From Eudoraea adriatica DSM 19308 (GTDB lineage: Bacteria > Bacteroidota > Bacteroidia > Flavobacteriales > Flavobacteriaceae), in assembly GCF_000382125.1 (NCBI RefSeq), contig NZ_KB907550.1, positions 304,103 to 368,102 of the forward strand: a DNA stretch of 64,000 nt. The letters are read 5' to 3'. Shown here one piece after another: positions 19,083-29,100 of this stretch; position 1 is the stretch's first letter, and each line of letters opens with the position of its first letter. The notes under the pieces were generated by a model. It was not told where the DNA came from. It was given only the letters and a program-made list of their open reading frames with translations, and did no database searches. Made by a program: the position numbers and the translations under genes.

Positions 19083-20408
19083 GTGAAAGAACTTCCTACA
19101 ATTTCTCAGTTTCAGGTTTTTAAGAACAGAAAGACAATTCTAAAAAACCCTTTGCCATTCCACAGGGCTAATTTTGAAAAATATGGAGATATTTTCAAGG
19201 TGAACGTTGGTTTTCGAAAGGCTGTTATCTTCACTCGAGATGCTACTATTATAAAGCACATACTTCAAAAACAGCATAAAAATTATGAAAAATCAGAGCT
19301 CCAAACCGTAGATCTTGCAAAATATATCGGGCACGGAATCCTGACTTCGAATGGAGAACATTGGCGGGTACACCGTCGCATGGTACAACCCGCATTTCAT
19401 AAAAAGAAACTCATCGGTTTATTGGGTATCATGAAGCAGGCAATTGACTCAGAATTAAAAAGAATAGAGCCCGGAACAACTCAGGATGTATTTCCTTTAA
19501 TGGGCGATTTGGCTTTCCAGGTTGTAGCACAAGCCCTTTTTAGCCGGTATGATATTCAGCAAAGCATGGAACAGCTTCAGGATTATACGGAGCGCAACCA
19601 AAAGATGTTAATCAGGGAAATGAGACAGCCATACCTCAAATGGTGGTTTAAACTAAGTGGTAAAATTAATAAACACCTGGCGCTGGCCGAACAGGGAAGG
19701 AAGATTCTAAATGATATCATCGAAGAGCGAATAGCATCCGGGGAAAAGAAGGATGATTTGCTGGACATGCTTTTAAATGCAACCTATGAAGACGGCACAC
19801 ATATGCCCAGGCGGCAATTAATAGATGAAGTCCTGATATTATTTACGGCAGGTCATGAGACCACTGCCAATGCCCTTAGTTTTACGCTTCATCTGTTGGC
19901 TAAAAACCCATCCATTCAGGATAAGGTTTTAAAGGAAGTTGAAAACACAGACTTGGATTCTGAAGACCTCATGCAGTGCCTTTCTAAATTAACGTACACC
20001 AAACAATGTATAGAAGAAGCTTTAAGGCTCTATCCGCCTGCTTATGTCATCGATAGAACAGCAATATCGGATGATATTGTTCAGGGGCAAATTTTTCCCA
20101 AGGGTTCTTTGGTTTTAATGTCTGTTTACGAATTACACAGAGCATCGGCATTCTGGGATGCACCGGAAGAATTCAATCCGGACCGCTTCGATATATCCTT
20201 GAGAAGAGACTATTCCAATTATTACTATCCTTTTGGCGCTGGCCCCAGAATGTGTGTAGGGAACAACTTTGCCATGTATGAGATGATCATTGCTATAGCA
20301 CAGATTATTAAGCAGTATCGAATTAGTACCAATTTGAAAACCGTTGAAGTAAACCCAATGATTTCCTTAAAACCTGTTACTGTGCCCATCAGTTTTGAGC
20401 CAAGGTAA
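19083..20408 (+). CDS. Cytochrome P450
   Basis: 441 residues from a GTG start. The P450 signatures are all present: the I-helix AGHETTA (A256 on) for oxygen activation, the K-helix EEALRLYPP with ExxR, a PERF-like NPDRF, and the heme loop PFGAGPRMCVG with C391 as the thiolate ligand. The N-terminus has no membrane anchor, so a soluble enzyme is likely. Substrate and redox partner are not visible; no ferredoxin gene is adjacent. It begins 13 bp after the inverted repeat copy, so that repeat lies in its leader. Confidence 0.94.
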   Translation: MKELPTISQFQVFKNRKTILKNPLPFHRANFEKYGDIFKVNVGFRKAVIFTRDATIIKHILQKQHKNYEKSELQTVDLAKYIGHGILTSNGEHWRVHRRMVQPAFHKKKLIGLLGIMKQAIDSELKRIEPGTTQDVFPLMGDLAFQVVAQALFSRYDIQQSMEQLQDYTERNQKMLIREMRQPYLKWWFKLSGKINKHLALAEQGRKILNDIIEERIASGEKKDDLLDMLLNATYEDGTHMPRRQLIDEVLILFTAGHETTANALSFTLHLLAKNPSIQDKVLKEVENTDLDSEDLMQCLSKLTYTKQCIEEALRLYPPAYVIDRTAISDDIVQGQIFPKGSLVLMSVYELHRASAFWDAPEEFNPDRFDISLRRDYSNYYYPFGAGPRMCVGNNFAMYEMIIAIAQIIKQYRISTNLKTVEVNPMISLKPVTVPISFEPR

Positions 20409-20506
20409 ACTTCCTGATTTGCTTGATCGCTTAATGCCATTTTGGAATAATCAGTTAATTTAGTCGAAATCATGGGTTCTGGATGTTTTGAAAACAAAGA
20501 AACACG

Positions 20507-20527
20507 CCGGATAAATCCGGTTATTTC
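20507..20527 (+). terminator. Possible weak terminator after the P450 gene
   Basis: A 6-bp stem CCGGAT/ATCCGG with a 2-nt loop (20507-20520) is followed by TTATTT. The T-run is broken and the loop is very short, so the call is tentative. Confidence 0.35.
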
Positions 20528-20598
20528 CAATTGTATAAGTTATATCTTAGATTGATAGTAAAAAGGAAGCCTCTTTCCGAATAATTTAGGGTCTATTG

Positions 20599-21519
20599 TT
20601 GAATAGAAAAAGAAAATATTCACACTTAATTAAAGCTGAAGCCAAACGCCTCGGTTTTTTGTCTTGTGGCTTTTCCAAAGCTGATTTTTTGGAGGAAGAA
20701 GCGCCCCGTTTAGAAAAGTGGTTGAAGAACAATATGCATGGCGAAATGCAGTATATGGAGAACCATTTTGACAAACGCCTGGATCCGCGTTTGTTGGTAG
20801 ATGGCGCCAAATCTGTTATTTCACTTTTACTGAATTATTATCCTCAGGAAATTCAAAACAAAGACACCTATAAAGTCTCCAAGTACGCCTATGGGCAGGA
20901 TTACCATCATGTTATCAAATCCAAATTAAGGCAACTTCAGGAATTCATCACAGAAGAAATTGGGGAAGTACATGGCAGGGCTTTTGTAGATTCCGCCCCT
21001 GTGCTCGACAAGGCATGGGCAGCCAAAAGTGGCCTGGGCTGGATGGGGAAACATACCAATCTCCTTACACAGCAATTAGGTTCTTTTTACTTCATCGCAG
21101 AACTGATTATTGACCTGGAACTCGAATATGATGCGCCGGTCACAGATCATTGCGGGAGCTGCACAGCCTGCATAGATGCCTGTCCAACAGAAGCTATTGT
21201 GGAGCCCTATGTAGTAGATGGTAGCAAATGTATTTCTTATTTCACTATAGAACTCAAGAATGAAATTCCGACTTCTGTAAAAAATAAGTTTGACGACTGG
21301 ATCTTTGGTTGCGATATCTGCCAGGATGTATGCCCCTGGAATAGATTTTCAAAACCCCATGCAGAACCGCTTTTTAATCCGCATCCGGAACTGTTATCAA
21401 TGACCAAAAAGGACTGGGAAGAAATCACGGAAGACGTTTTTAAGAGGGTTTTTCAGAAATCCGCGGTTAAACGCACGAAATTTTCAGGTTTAAAGCGAAA
21501 CATAAAATTTCTGGAATAA
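20599..21519 (+). CDS. queG: Epoxyqueuosine reductase QueG
   Basis: 306 residues. QueG performs the last step of queuosine tRNA modification, reducing epoxyqueuosine with a cobalamin and two 4Fe-4S clusters. The Fe-S motifs are [16 protein letters not shown] and [14 protein letters not shown]. The sequence [21 protein letters not shown] is also typical of this family. No ATG is available; TTG at 20599 puts the N-terminus ([19 protein letters not shown]) where relatives start, and TTG at 20596 is the alternative. The 190-bp gap before it contains only the weak hairpin. Confidence 0.95.
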   Translation: MNRKRKYSHLIKAEAKRLGFLSCGFSKADFLEEEAPRLEKWLKNNMHGEMQYMENHFDKRLDPRLLVDGAKSVISLLLNYYPQEIQNKDTYKVSKYAYGQDYHHVIKSKLRQLQEFITEEIGEVHGRAFVDSAPVLDKAWAAKSGLGWMGKHTNLLTQQLGSFYFIAELIIDLELEYDAPVTDHCGSCTACIDACPTEAIVEPYVVDGSKCISYFTIELKNEIPTSVKNKFDDWIFGCDICQDVCPWNRFSKPHAEPLFNPHPELLSMTKKDWEEITEDVFKRVFQKSAVKRTKFSGLKRNIKFLE

Positions 21520-21640
21520 GGCACCTTTGGAACTATAACGTTTTCGAAGCTGAAATAAGTAAGTTTTAAGTAAGATTTTATTGTTAACAAAGATAAAGAG
21601 CTATATTGAAGCACTGTTTACCAAGTATTTAAAATAAAAT

Positions 21641-21648
21641 TAAATTTG
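21641..21648 (+). promoter_or_regulatory. Putative promoter of the MFS transporter
   Basis: TAAATTTG matches TAnnTTTG, with TTTA at 21617-21620 in the -33 position. Confidence 0.5.
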
Positions 21649-21670
21649 TTTTATCTACAAAGCGAGTACT

Positions 21671-22984
21671 ATGAAGATTATGAAACCCGAGTTAAGTTTT
21701 TGGCAAATTTTCAATATGAACGTCGGTTTTCTTGGCATCCAATTCAGTTTTGGGCTACAACAGAGTGCGATCAACCCTATTTTTCTTTTTTTAGGGGCCC
21801 CTGAAGATATGCTGCCAATTTTAAATATTGCCGGTCCGGTTACGGGTTTAATAGTTCAGCCTCTTATTGGAGCCATTTCAGATAAAACATGGTCACCGAG
21901 ATGGGGTCGTAGAAAACCATTTTTTCTTATCGGGGCTATAATTGGAAGTTTGTGTCTGTTCGCATTTCCTTTAAGTCCGGCTCTATGGTTTGCTGTTGGG
22001 TTACTTTGGATTTTAGATGTGGGTAACAACATGGCTATGGAACCTTACAGGGCCTTTGTAGGCGACAAGTTACCCAGTAGACAATTAAGTTTGGGATATC
22101 AAATGCAGAGTCTTTTTGTTGGTGCCGGTATTGTACTAGCCAATGCCTCAATTTTCTTGTTCCAGGATTGGTTTGGTGGAGATGCCGGTTCGGAGGTAGC
22201 AGGTTCCATTCCTAAATGGTTGTATTACTCCTTTTTTATAGGTTCGGTTTTGTCGGTAACGACTATTTTATGGTCTGTTCTCAAAACCCCGGAAATTCCT
22301 CCAAGCGATGAGGAACTTGAGGTAATTAACTCGCATAAGAAATTGCCTTTTACAGAACGTTTTAAAATGCCATTTATTGAAATTGCTGAAGCGGTGAAGG
22401 AAATGCCAAAATTTATGTGGAAGCTCTCGGTAGTATATCTTTTCCAATGGTATGCGTTATTTGTTTATTGGCAATTTATAACACCCTTGTTTATGAAAAC
22501 TATGGGATATGATCTCTCATCCGCAGCTGCTCAATCTGCAAAAATGAGTACGACTTACAATATTGCAACCGTTGTTGTTGCTTTAGCCTTGGTTCCATTG
22601 ACATTAAAGTTTGGCGGAAAGAAAATTTATGCAGCAAGTTTATTTGGTACCGGATTAGCATTAATGAGCATACCTTTTATTGCAGATCCAATTTATGTCC
22701 TGTTTCCAATGGTACTTTTCGGTATCGGTTGGGCCGCCATGATGGGTATTCCTTATACTATGGTCTCTAACATAGTGCCTCAGGAGCGGCGTGGTGTGTA
22801 TATGGGTATTTTGAATATGATGATTGTGATTCCCATGGGAATTGAAACACTTACCTTCGGGCCAATCTTTAAGCTATTCCTGGGAGGTAATGCCGTAAAC
22901 GCAATGCTCTTTGGAGGCACATTCTTTATAATTGCAGCAATTTTAGCTCTGCGCCTTAACGTAACTGCTGAAAAGAAACAGTAA
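21671..22984 (+). CDS. MFS transporter, SLC45-like sugar transporter group
   Basis: 437 residues with about twelve hydrophobic helices. The motif between helices 2 and 3, GAISDKTWSPRWGRRKPFFLIGA, with D-x-x-x-S-x-R-W-G-R-R-K, and the N-terminal FGLQQSAINPIFLFLGA are typical of the SLC45/sucrose-maltose transporter branch of the major facilitator superfamily. It probably imports a disaccharide by proton symport, but no sugar hydrolase is adjacent to show which. A second Met at codon 4 could also be the start. It is transcribed alone. Confidence 0.8.
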   Translation: MKIMKPELSFWQIFNMNVGFLGIQFSFGLQQSAINPIFLFLGAPEDMLPILNIAGPVTGLIVQPLIGAISDKTWSPRWGRRKPFFLIGAIIGSLCLFAFPLSPALWFAVGLLWILDVGNNMAMEPYRAFVGDKLPSRQLSLGYQMQSLFVGAGIVLANASIFLFQDWFGGDAGSEVAGSIPKWLYYSFFIGSVLSVTTILWSVLKTPEIPPSDEELEVINSHKKLPFTERFKMPFIEIAEAVKEMPKFMWKLSVVYLFQWYALFVYWQFITPLFMKTMGYDLSSAAAQSAKMSTTYNIATVVVALALVPLTLKFGGKKIYAASLFGTGLALMSIPFIADPIYVLFPMVLFGIGWAAMMGIPYTMVSNIVPQERRGVYMGILNMMIVIPMGIETLTFGPIFKLFLGGNAVNAMLFGGTFFIIAAILALRLNVTAEKKQ

Positions 22985-23127
22985 TAAGGGAATAACGAAA
23001 ATCAAAAATTCAACAGCCCTATTACTTACTGCGTCAATACTTTATTGGATTCTTTATTTCAGCAAGAATTATTAAAGTCCCGTAAATATCATCCAAACAT
23101 TGATGTAATTTTAATTGTATTCAAAGA

Positions 23128-23135
23128 TATGTTTG
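23128..23135 (+). promoter_or_regulatory. Putative -7 element of maeB
   Basis: TATGTTTG matches TAnnTTTG. The -33 region is weak. It would give a leader of about 40 nt. Confidence 0.4.
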
Positions 23136-23178
23136 TATCCAAAGAAATACTCTTAAATTTGATACTCAAAATGAATCC

Positions 23179-25488
23179 ATGTCCGAAGAAAAGAAAAGAA
23201 GGGAGGCATTAATCTATCATGCGAAGCCACAGCCCGGCAAAATTAAAGTTGTTCCTACAAAGCCTTATGCCACCCAGCGCGATTTGGCTCTTGCCTACTC
23301 CCCGGGCGTAGCAGAACCTTGCCTGGAAATTAAAAAGGATAAGGAAAATGTCTATAAATATACCGCCAAGGGAAATATTGTAGCCATTATTTCCAATGGC
23401 ACAGCGGTTCTTGGGCTGGGGGATATTGGACCCGAGGCTTCCAAGCCTGTAATGGAAGGCAAGAGTTTATTATTTAAAATTTTCGCGGACATAGACGGAA
23501 TTGATATAGAACTGGATACAAAAGATGTAGATAAATTTGTAGAAACCGTAAAGATCATAGCACCCACTTTTGGGGGGATAAACCTGGAAGATATTAAAGC
23601 TCCTGAAGCTTTTGAAATTGAACGCAGATTAAAGGAAGAGCTGGATATTCCGGTGATGCATGACGATCAGCACGGGACAGCGATTATTTCGGCGGCAGCA
23701 TTGTTAAATGCATTGGAGATAGCGAAAAAGAAAATTGATAAAGTAAAAATCGTGGTAAGTGGAGCAGGGGCTGCAGCGGTTTCATGTACCAGACTTTATA
23801 AGGCCTTTGGAGCGATTTCGGAGAATATTGTAATGTTGGATAGCAAAGGCGTAATTCGCGAAGATGCGGAAAACCTTAGCCCGGAAAAACGTGAATTTGC
23901 CACAAAGCGGAAGATAGATACCTTAGAGGAAGCTGTGCTGGACGCAGACGTTTTTATAGGTCTTTCAATTGCTGATATCCTCACGCCAGAGATGCTTAAG
24001 TCAATGGCAAAAGACCCTATTGTCTTTGCTATGGCCAATCCGGATCCTGAGATAAACTATAAACTTGCCTGCAAAACCAGAGGTGATGTTATTATGGCCA
24101 CAGGAAGATCTGACCATCCTAATCAGGTAAATAATGTCCTGGGCTTTCCATTTATTTTTCGCGGGGCACTGGATGTCAGGGCAACCAAAATTAACGAAGC
24201 AATGAAAATGGCTGCCGTAAAAGCATTGTCTGAACTTACCAAACAGCCGGTTCCGGAACAGGTAAATATTGCTTATGGCGAAACCAGATTAACCTTTGGC
24301 AAAGATTATATAATACCAAAACCTTTTGATCCCAGGCTTATAGCGGAAATACCCCCGGCGGTAGCACAAGCAGCTATGGACAGTGGTGTTGCCAAAGAAC
24401 CTATTGAAGACTGGAACAGATATAGGGAGGAACTCCTTAAAAGATCCGGAGATGATAATAAAGTAATGCGCCTGCTGATGAATAGGGCCAAGAGCAACCC
24501 AAAAAAGATAGTTTTTGCAGAAGCGAATCATCTTGATGTATTAAAAACAGCTCAAATTGCACATGAAGAAGGGATTGCAACTCCTATCCTGTTAGGAAAT
24601 AAAGAGGTAATACTGGAATTGAAAAAGGAATTGGAATTTGATGCAGATGTATTGATTATTGACCCTAAGGATGAAGATTCGGAAGGGAAAAGAAAGAGTT
24701 ACGCTGCCAAATTCTTCGAAGCCAGAAAAAGGAGCGGGGTTACTTTATACGGGGCAAACACCAAAATGAGAGAGCGCAATTATTTTGGGGCAATGATGGT
24801 TCTGGAAGGTGATGCCGATGGCATGATTTCAGGGCATTCAAGGGCTTATGCCAATGTGGTGAAACCAATTTTTGAAGTTATAGGAAAAGCAAATAATGTT
24901 TCAAAAGCCGCAACAGCGCATATTATGATTACCCAAAGGGGCCCCTTGATCCTGTCTGATACTTCCATAAATATTGATCCAAATTCAGAAGAATTAGCTG
25001 AAATTGCCCAAATGACAGCTAATCTTGGCCTGGCATTTGGTTTTGATCCTGTTTTGGCACTTCTTTCCTATTCTAATTTTGGCTCTTCCAATCATCCGCA
25101 CGCAGTTAAAGTAAGAGAAGCCATTAAGATATTGCATGCAAGAAATCCGGAATTAGTGGTAGATGGAGAAATACAAACAGATTTTGCACTGAATAAAAAA
25201 CTGCGAAAAAGCCAGTTTCCTTTTTCAACACTCGGGGGTAAAAAAGTGAATACCTTAATATTCCCAAATCTTGAATCTGCCAATATTACCTACAAACTAC
25301 TGAAAGAGCTTCATGCCGGAGATTCAATAGGTCCTATTATGCTCGGTCTTAGAAAGGCTGTGCATGTTTTGCAATTAGGAGCCAGTGTGGAGGAAATGGT
25401 AAATATGACTGCTGTTGCGGTTATAGATGCTCAGGAGCGTGAGAAAAGGCGAAAGGTAAAAATGAAACGGAACAACCAGCCAGATTAA
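23179..25488 (+). CDS. maeB: NADP-type malic enzyme with C-terminal phosphotransacetylase-like domain
   Basis: 769 residues, the length of the MaeB fusion type. The malic enzyme part (about 1-430) converts malate to pyruvate and CO2. It shows the Tyr/Lys region AYSPGVAEPC, the metal site VMHDDQHGTAI and a nucleotide-binding VVSGAGAAAVSC. The second part (about 440-765) resembles phosphate acetyltransferase (IVFAEANHLDVLKTA, GPLILSDTSINIDP). In characterised MaeB proteins this domain is regulatory and senses acetyl-CoA. The gene supplies pyruvate and NADPH and is followed 30 bp later by ruvA. Confidence 0.96.
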   Translation: MSEEKKRREALIYHAKPQPGKIKVVPTKPYATQRDLALAYSPGVAEPCLEIKKDKENVYKYTAKGNIVAIISNGTAVLGLGDIGPEASKPVMEGKSLLFKIFADIDGIDIELDTKDVDKFVETVKIIAPTFGGINLEDIKAPEAFEIERRLKEELDIPVMHDDQHGTAIISAAALLNALEIAKKKIDKVKIVVSGAGAAAVSCTRLYKAFGAISENIVMLDSKGVIREDAENLSPEKREFATKRKIDTLEEAVLDADVFIGLSIADILTPEMLKSMAKDPIVFAMANPDPEINYKLACKTRGDVIMATGRSDHPNQVNNVLGFPFIFRGALDVRATKINEAMKMAAVKALSELTKQPVPEQVNIAYGETRLTFGKDYIIPKPFDPRLIAEIPPAVAQAAMDSGVAKEPIEDWNRYREELLKRSGDDNKVMRLLMNRAKSNPKKIVFAEANHLDVLKTAQIAHEEGIATPILLGNKEVILELKKELEFDADVLIIDPKDEDSEGKRKSYAAKFFEARKRSGVTLYGANTKMRERNYFGAMMVLEGDADGMISGHSRAYANVVKPIFEVIGKANNVSKAATAHIMITQRGPLILSDTSINIDPNSEELAEIAQMTANLGLAFGFDPVLALLSYSNFGSSNHPHAVKVREAIKILHARNPELVVDGEIQTDFALNKKLRKSQFPFSTLGGKKVNTLIFPNLESANITYKLLKELHAGDSIGPIMLGLRKAVHVLQLGASVEEMVNMTAVAVIDAQEREKRRKVKMKRNNQPD

Positions 25489-25518
25489 TAAACCTAATCA
25501 ATTACAAATATAGCACGA

Positions 25519-26100
25519 ATGATTACCCATCTAAAAGGCAGGCTTGTTGAAAAGAATCCCACTTATGTGGTAATAGAATGCGCCGGTGTTGGCTACTTCG
25601 TAAACATTTCACTCCATACGTTTTCAAAAATTTCAGATTCAGAAAACATTCAGCTTTATACACATTTACAAATAAAGGAAGACTCGCATACGCTATATGG
25701 GTTTGCGGAAAACTCTGAAAGAGAAATATTCAGGTTATTATTGTCCGTATCCGGTATCGGATCAAATATAGCAAGGACGATGCTTTCTTCACTCACCCCC
25801 TTTCAGATTAGAGACGCAATTGCCTGTGGGGATGTTCCTACAATTCAGGCTGTCAAGGGTATAGGTGCCAAAACAGCACAACGGGTAATTTTAGACCTAA
25901 AAGACAAGATTTTAAAAATCTATGATCTGGATGAAGTTTCACAAAATTCAAACAATACAAATAAAGAAGAAGCGTTATCTGCTTTAGAGGTTCTCGGGTT
26001 TGTCCGGAGACAGTCAGAAAAGGCTGTGGACAAGGTTTTGGCCCAGGACCCCTCACTAAGCGCAGAGGACATTATAAAACATGCGCTTAAAAATTTGTAA
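25519..26100 (+). CDS. ruvA: Holliday junction DNA helicase subunit RuvA
   Basis: 193 residues with the standard RuvA layout: an OB-fold N-terminal domain (MITHLKGRLVEKNPTYVVIE), two helix-hairpin-helix motifs (LLSVSGIGSNIARTML and AVKGIGAKTAQRVILDL) and a C-terminal domain that contacts RuvB (ALEVLGFVRRQSEKAV). It binds the junction and loads RuvB. It is likely co-transcribed with maeB upstream and sprA 5 bp downstream. Confidence 0.97.
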   Translation: MITHLKGRLVEKNPTYVVIECAGVGYFVNISLHTFSKISDSENIQLYTHLQIKEDSHTLYGFAENSEREIFRLLLSVSGIGSNIARTMLSSLTPFQIRDAIACGDVPTIQAVKGIGAKTAQRVILDLKDKILKIYDLDEVSQNSNNTNKEEALSALEVLGFVRRQSEKAVDKVLAQDPSLSAEDIIKHALKNL

Positions 26101-26105
26101 TAAGT

Positions 26106-29100
26106 TTGAAAAAAGGGGCAAAATCAAATCTTAAATCATTTTCATTTAAGCTTTTTTTACTATCCTTCATTTTTCTAGGAGTTTGGAATACTGCACAGGC
26201 CCAGGAGACTAATGAACAGGAGACAGATTCTGTACAGGTAGATTCAGTTCAGACAGGATTTGCTCTGGGTAGAATTGCAATGGAAAACCCCAATAGCATT
26301 GTTTCCAAATATACCTATGATCCCAAACTAGACATGTATATCTATTCTGAGATGGTGGGGGATTTTGATATTAGCTACCCAATTATACTTACACCGGAGC
26401 AGTATTTGGATCTTGTTCAACAAGAAAACATGAAGTCCTATTTCAAAGAGAAAATAGATGCCTTCTCAGGGAAAAAAGAAGGCTCCGAGGAAGCCCGAAA
26501 AAACCTGCTTCCAAATTTTTATGTTAACAGCGGATTTTTTGAAACCATTTTTGGGGGCAATACTATTGAAGTTATCCCCCAGGGATCTGTTGCGATGGAC
26601 CTCGGTGTTATTTGGCAAAAAAATGACAATCCTGCTCTTTCTCCAAGAAACCGTACCAATCTCTCATTTGATTTTGATCAGCGGATTAGTTTAAGCTTGC
26701 TGGGCAAAATTGGCGAGCGTTTGCAGGTAACTGCCAATTACGATACTGAGGCCACTTTCGATTTTCAGAATTTAATAAAGTTGGATTATACACCAACCGA
26801 AGATGATATAATAAGAAAAATTGAGGTAGGTAATGTGAGCTTTCCTTTAAATAGTTCATTGATCAGAGGGGCTCAGAGCCTTTTCGGTGTAAAAACACAA
26901 TTGCAATTTGGCAGGACCACTATAACCGCGGTCTTCTCGGAGCAACAATCCCAAAACAGTTCGGTAGTGGCTCAGGGTGGCGGAACCTTGAATGATTTTG
27001 AATTATCTGCTCTGGACTACGATGAGGACAAACACTTTTTTCTGGCCCAGTTTTTTAGAGATCAATATGATGACGCTTTAACCAATTACCCCTTTATTAA
27101 AAGTCAGGTTCAAATAACCCGTCTCGAAGTTTGGGTTACAAATAGAGGCCAGCAAACACTTAACGTCAGGAACATAGTTGCTATTCAGGATTTGGGCGAG
27201 GCCCTTAAGGATAATACCAGGATTGGAATTGCAAATGGCGAACCGGCAGGATTTTTTAACACCTCAGCTACTAACCAGGAATTACCAAGAAATAATGCAA
27301 ATGACTACGACCCTCAATTAATCGATAATGGGGGAGTTTTAAACTCCAACATTAGAGATATTGCCACAGTAGATGATGGTTTTGATATAAATACGGGATA
27401 TCAGATAAATCAGGGATTTGACTATGCCATTTTGGAAAACGCGAGAAAACTGGAAACAGGAAGAGATTACCAGTTCGATTCACAATTGGGATATATTTCT
27501 CTGAACCAGCGCTTAAGCAATGATGAAGTGCTGGCAGTAGCCTTTCAGTACACTTATAATGGTGAAATTTTTCAGGTTGGGGAATTTGCAAATGGGGGCA
27601 TAGATGCGACTTCGGTCTCACCTGGTGTTGAGGTACCTCAAATTAATAACAATACGCTGGTCCTTAAATTATTAAAGAGTAACATTACCAATGTGGCCGA
27701 TCCTATCTGGGATCTAATGATGAAAAACATTTATGCAACAGGTGCTTTTCAACTTAGTCAGGAAGATTTCAAGTTTAATATTTTATATTCAGATCCGACC
27801 CCCAGAAATTATATCTTACCTGTGGTTGAAGGACCTGGTTCCGGATGGCCCGATGAAAATTCACCGGAGGGAGCATTGCAGGATAGAATTCTGCTGGATG
27901 TTTTTAATCTCGACCGCCTGAATGCTTTTAATGATGTTCAGAGAGGCGGGGATGGGTTCTTCGATTTTGTTCCGGGTATTACAGTGAACACGCAGAATGG
28001 TTTAATTCTATTTACCAAGGTAGAACCTTTTGGAGAGTTTTTATTTGATGTCCTGGGTGGTGGTGACTATGATGTAGATAATGATCAGGGATATAACGAA
28101 AACCAGCAAAAGTATGTTTTTAGAAATATGTATGCCCTCACCAAAGCCGCTTCTTTGCAGGATGCTGAGAAAAACAGATTCAAACTTAAAGGGCGCTATA
28201 AATCCGAAGGATCAAGCGGTATCCCTATAGGTGCTTTTAATGTGCCCAGGGGATCTGTCCGTGTAACCGCAGGCGGCCGTCAATTGCAGGAAGGAATAGA
28301 TTACACGGTAAATTACCAGGCTGGAACGGTTCAGATTTTAGACCCCAGTTTACAGGCTTCAAATACACCAATAAATATTTCTGTAGAAAACAATGCAATT
28401 TTTGGCCAGCAAACCAGAAGATTCACCGGTTTTAATATTGAACACCAATTCAGTCAGAACTTTATTTTGGGAGGAACTTTTCAAAACCTGAATGAAAGGC
28501 CACTGACTCAGAAGTCTAATTATGGTGTTGAGCCCGTAAATAATAGCATTTTTGGTCTTAATGCAAATTTTTCGACAGAAGTCCCTTTTCTAACCAGGCT
28601 TGTAAATAAATTACCTAATATAGATACGGATGTAGCCTCTAATGTATCTGTTCGCGCGGAAGCCGCATACCTCAACCCAAACTCTCCCAAAAATGCCGAC
28701 TTTCAAGGGGAAACCACAACATATTTAGATGATTTTGAAGGTGCTCAGGCCCTCATAGATATCCGTTCGTCATTAGGCTGGTCATTGGCCAGTACGCCCG
28801 TAGAGTTTCAGATAGATGGAGAGCAGGATTTCGAAACAGGTTTTGAAAGGGCAAAAATGGCCTGGTATACTATAGACCCTATTTTTTATACAAACCAGCG
28901 TCCTTCGGGGATTAATGATGATGATATATCTACAAATGAGACGCGCAGGGTTTTTATCGATGAAGTATTTCCACAGACAGATATAGCCCAGGGGCAAACT
29001 ACAGTCCAGAATACTTTTGATATGGCTTATTATCCAAATCAGAAAGGGCCTTATAATGCCAGCACTACTTTCGATGGTCTGCAACCCGATCAAAAATGGG

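Noticed and set aside
20225..20530. Minus-strand frame spanning the P450 3' end and the following gap
   Set aside because: Most of it overlaps the P450 heme region on the other strand, and the non-overlapping part shows no domain.
21520..21670. tRNA or small RNA in the queG-MFS gap
   Set aside because: I looked for a cloverleaf or stable hairpin and saw only AT-rich sequence with a promoter element.
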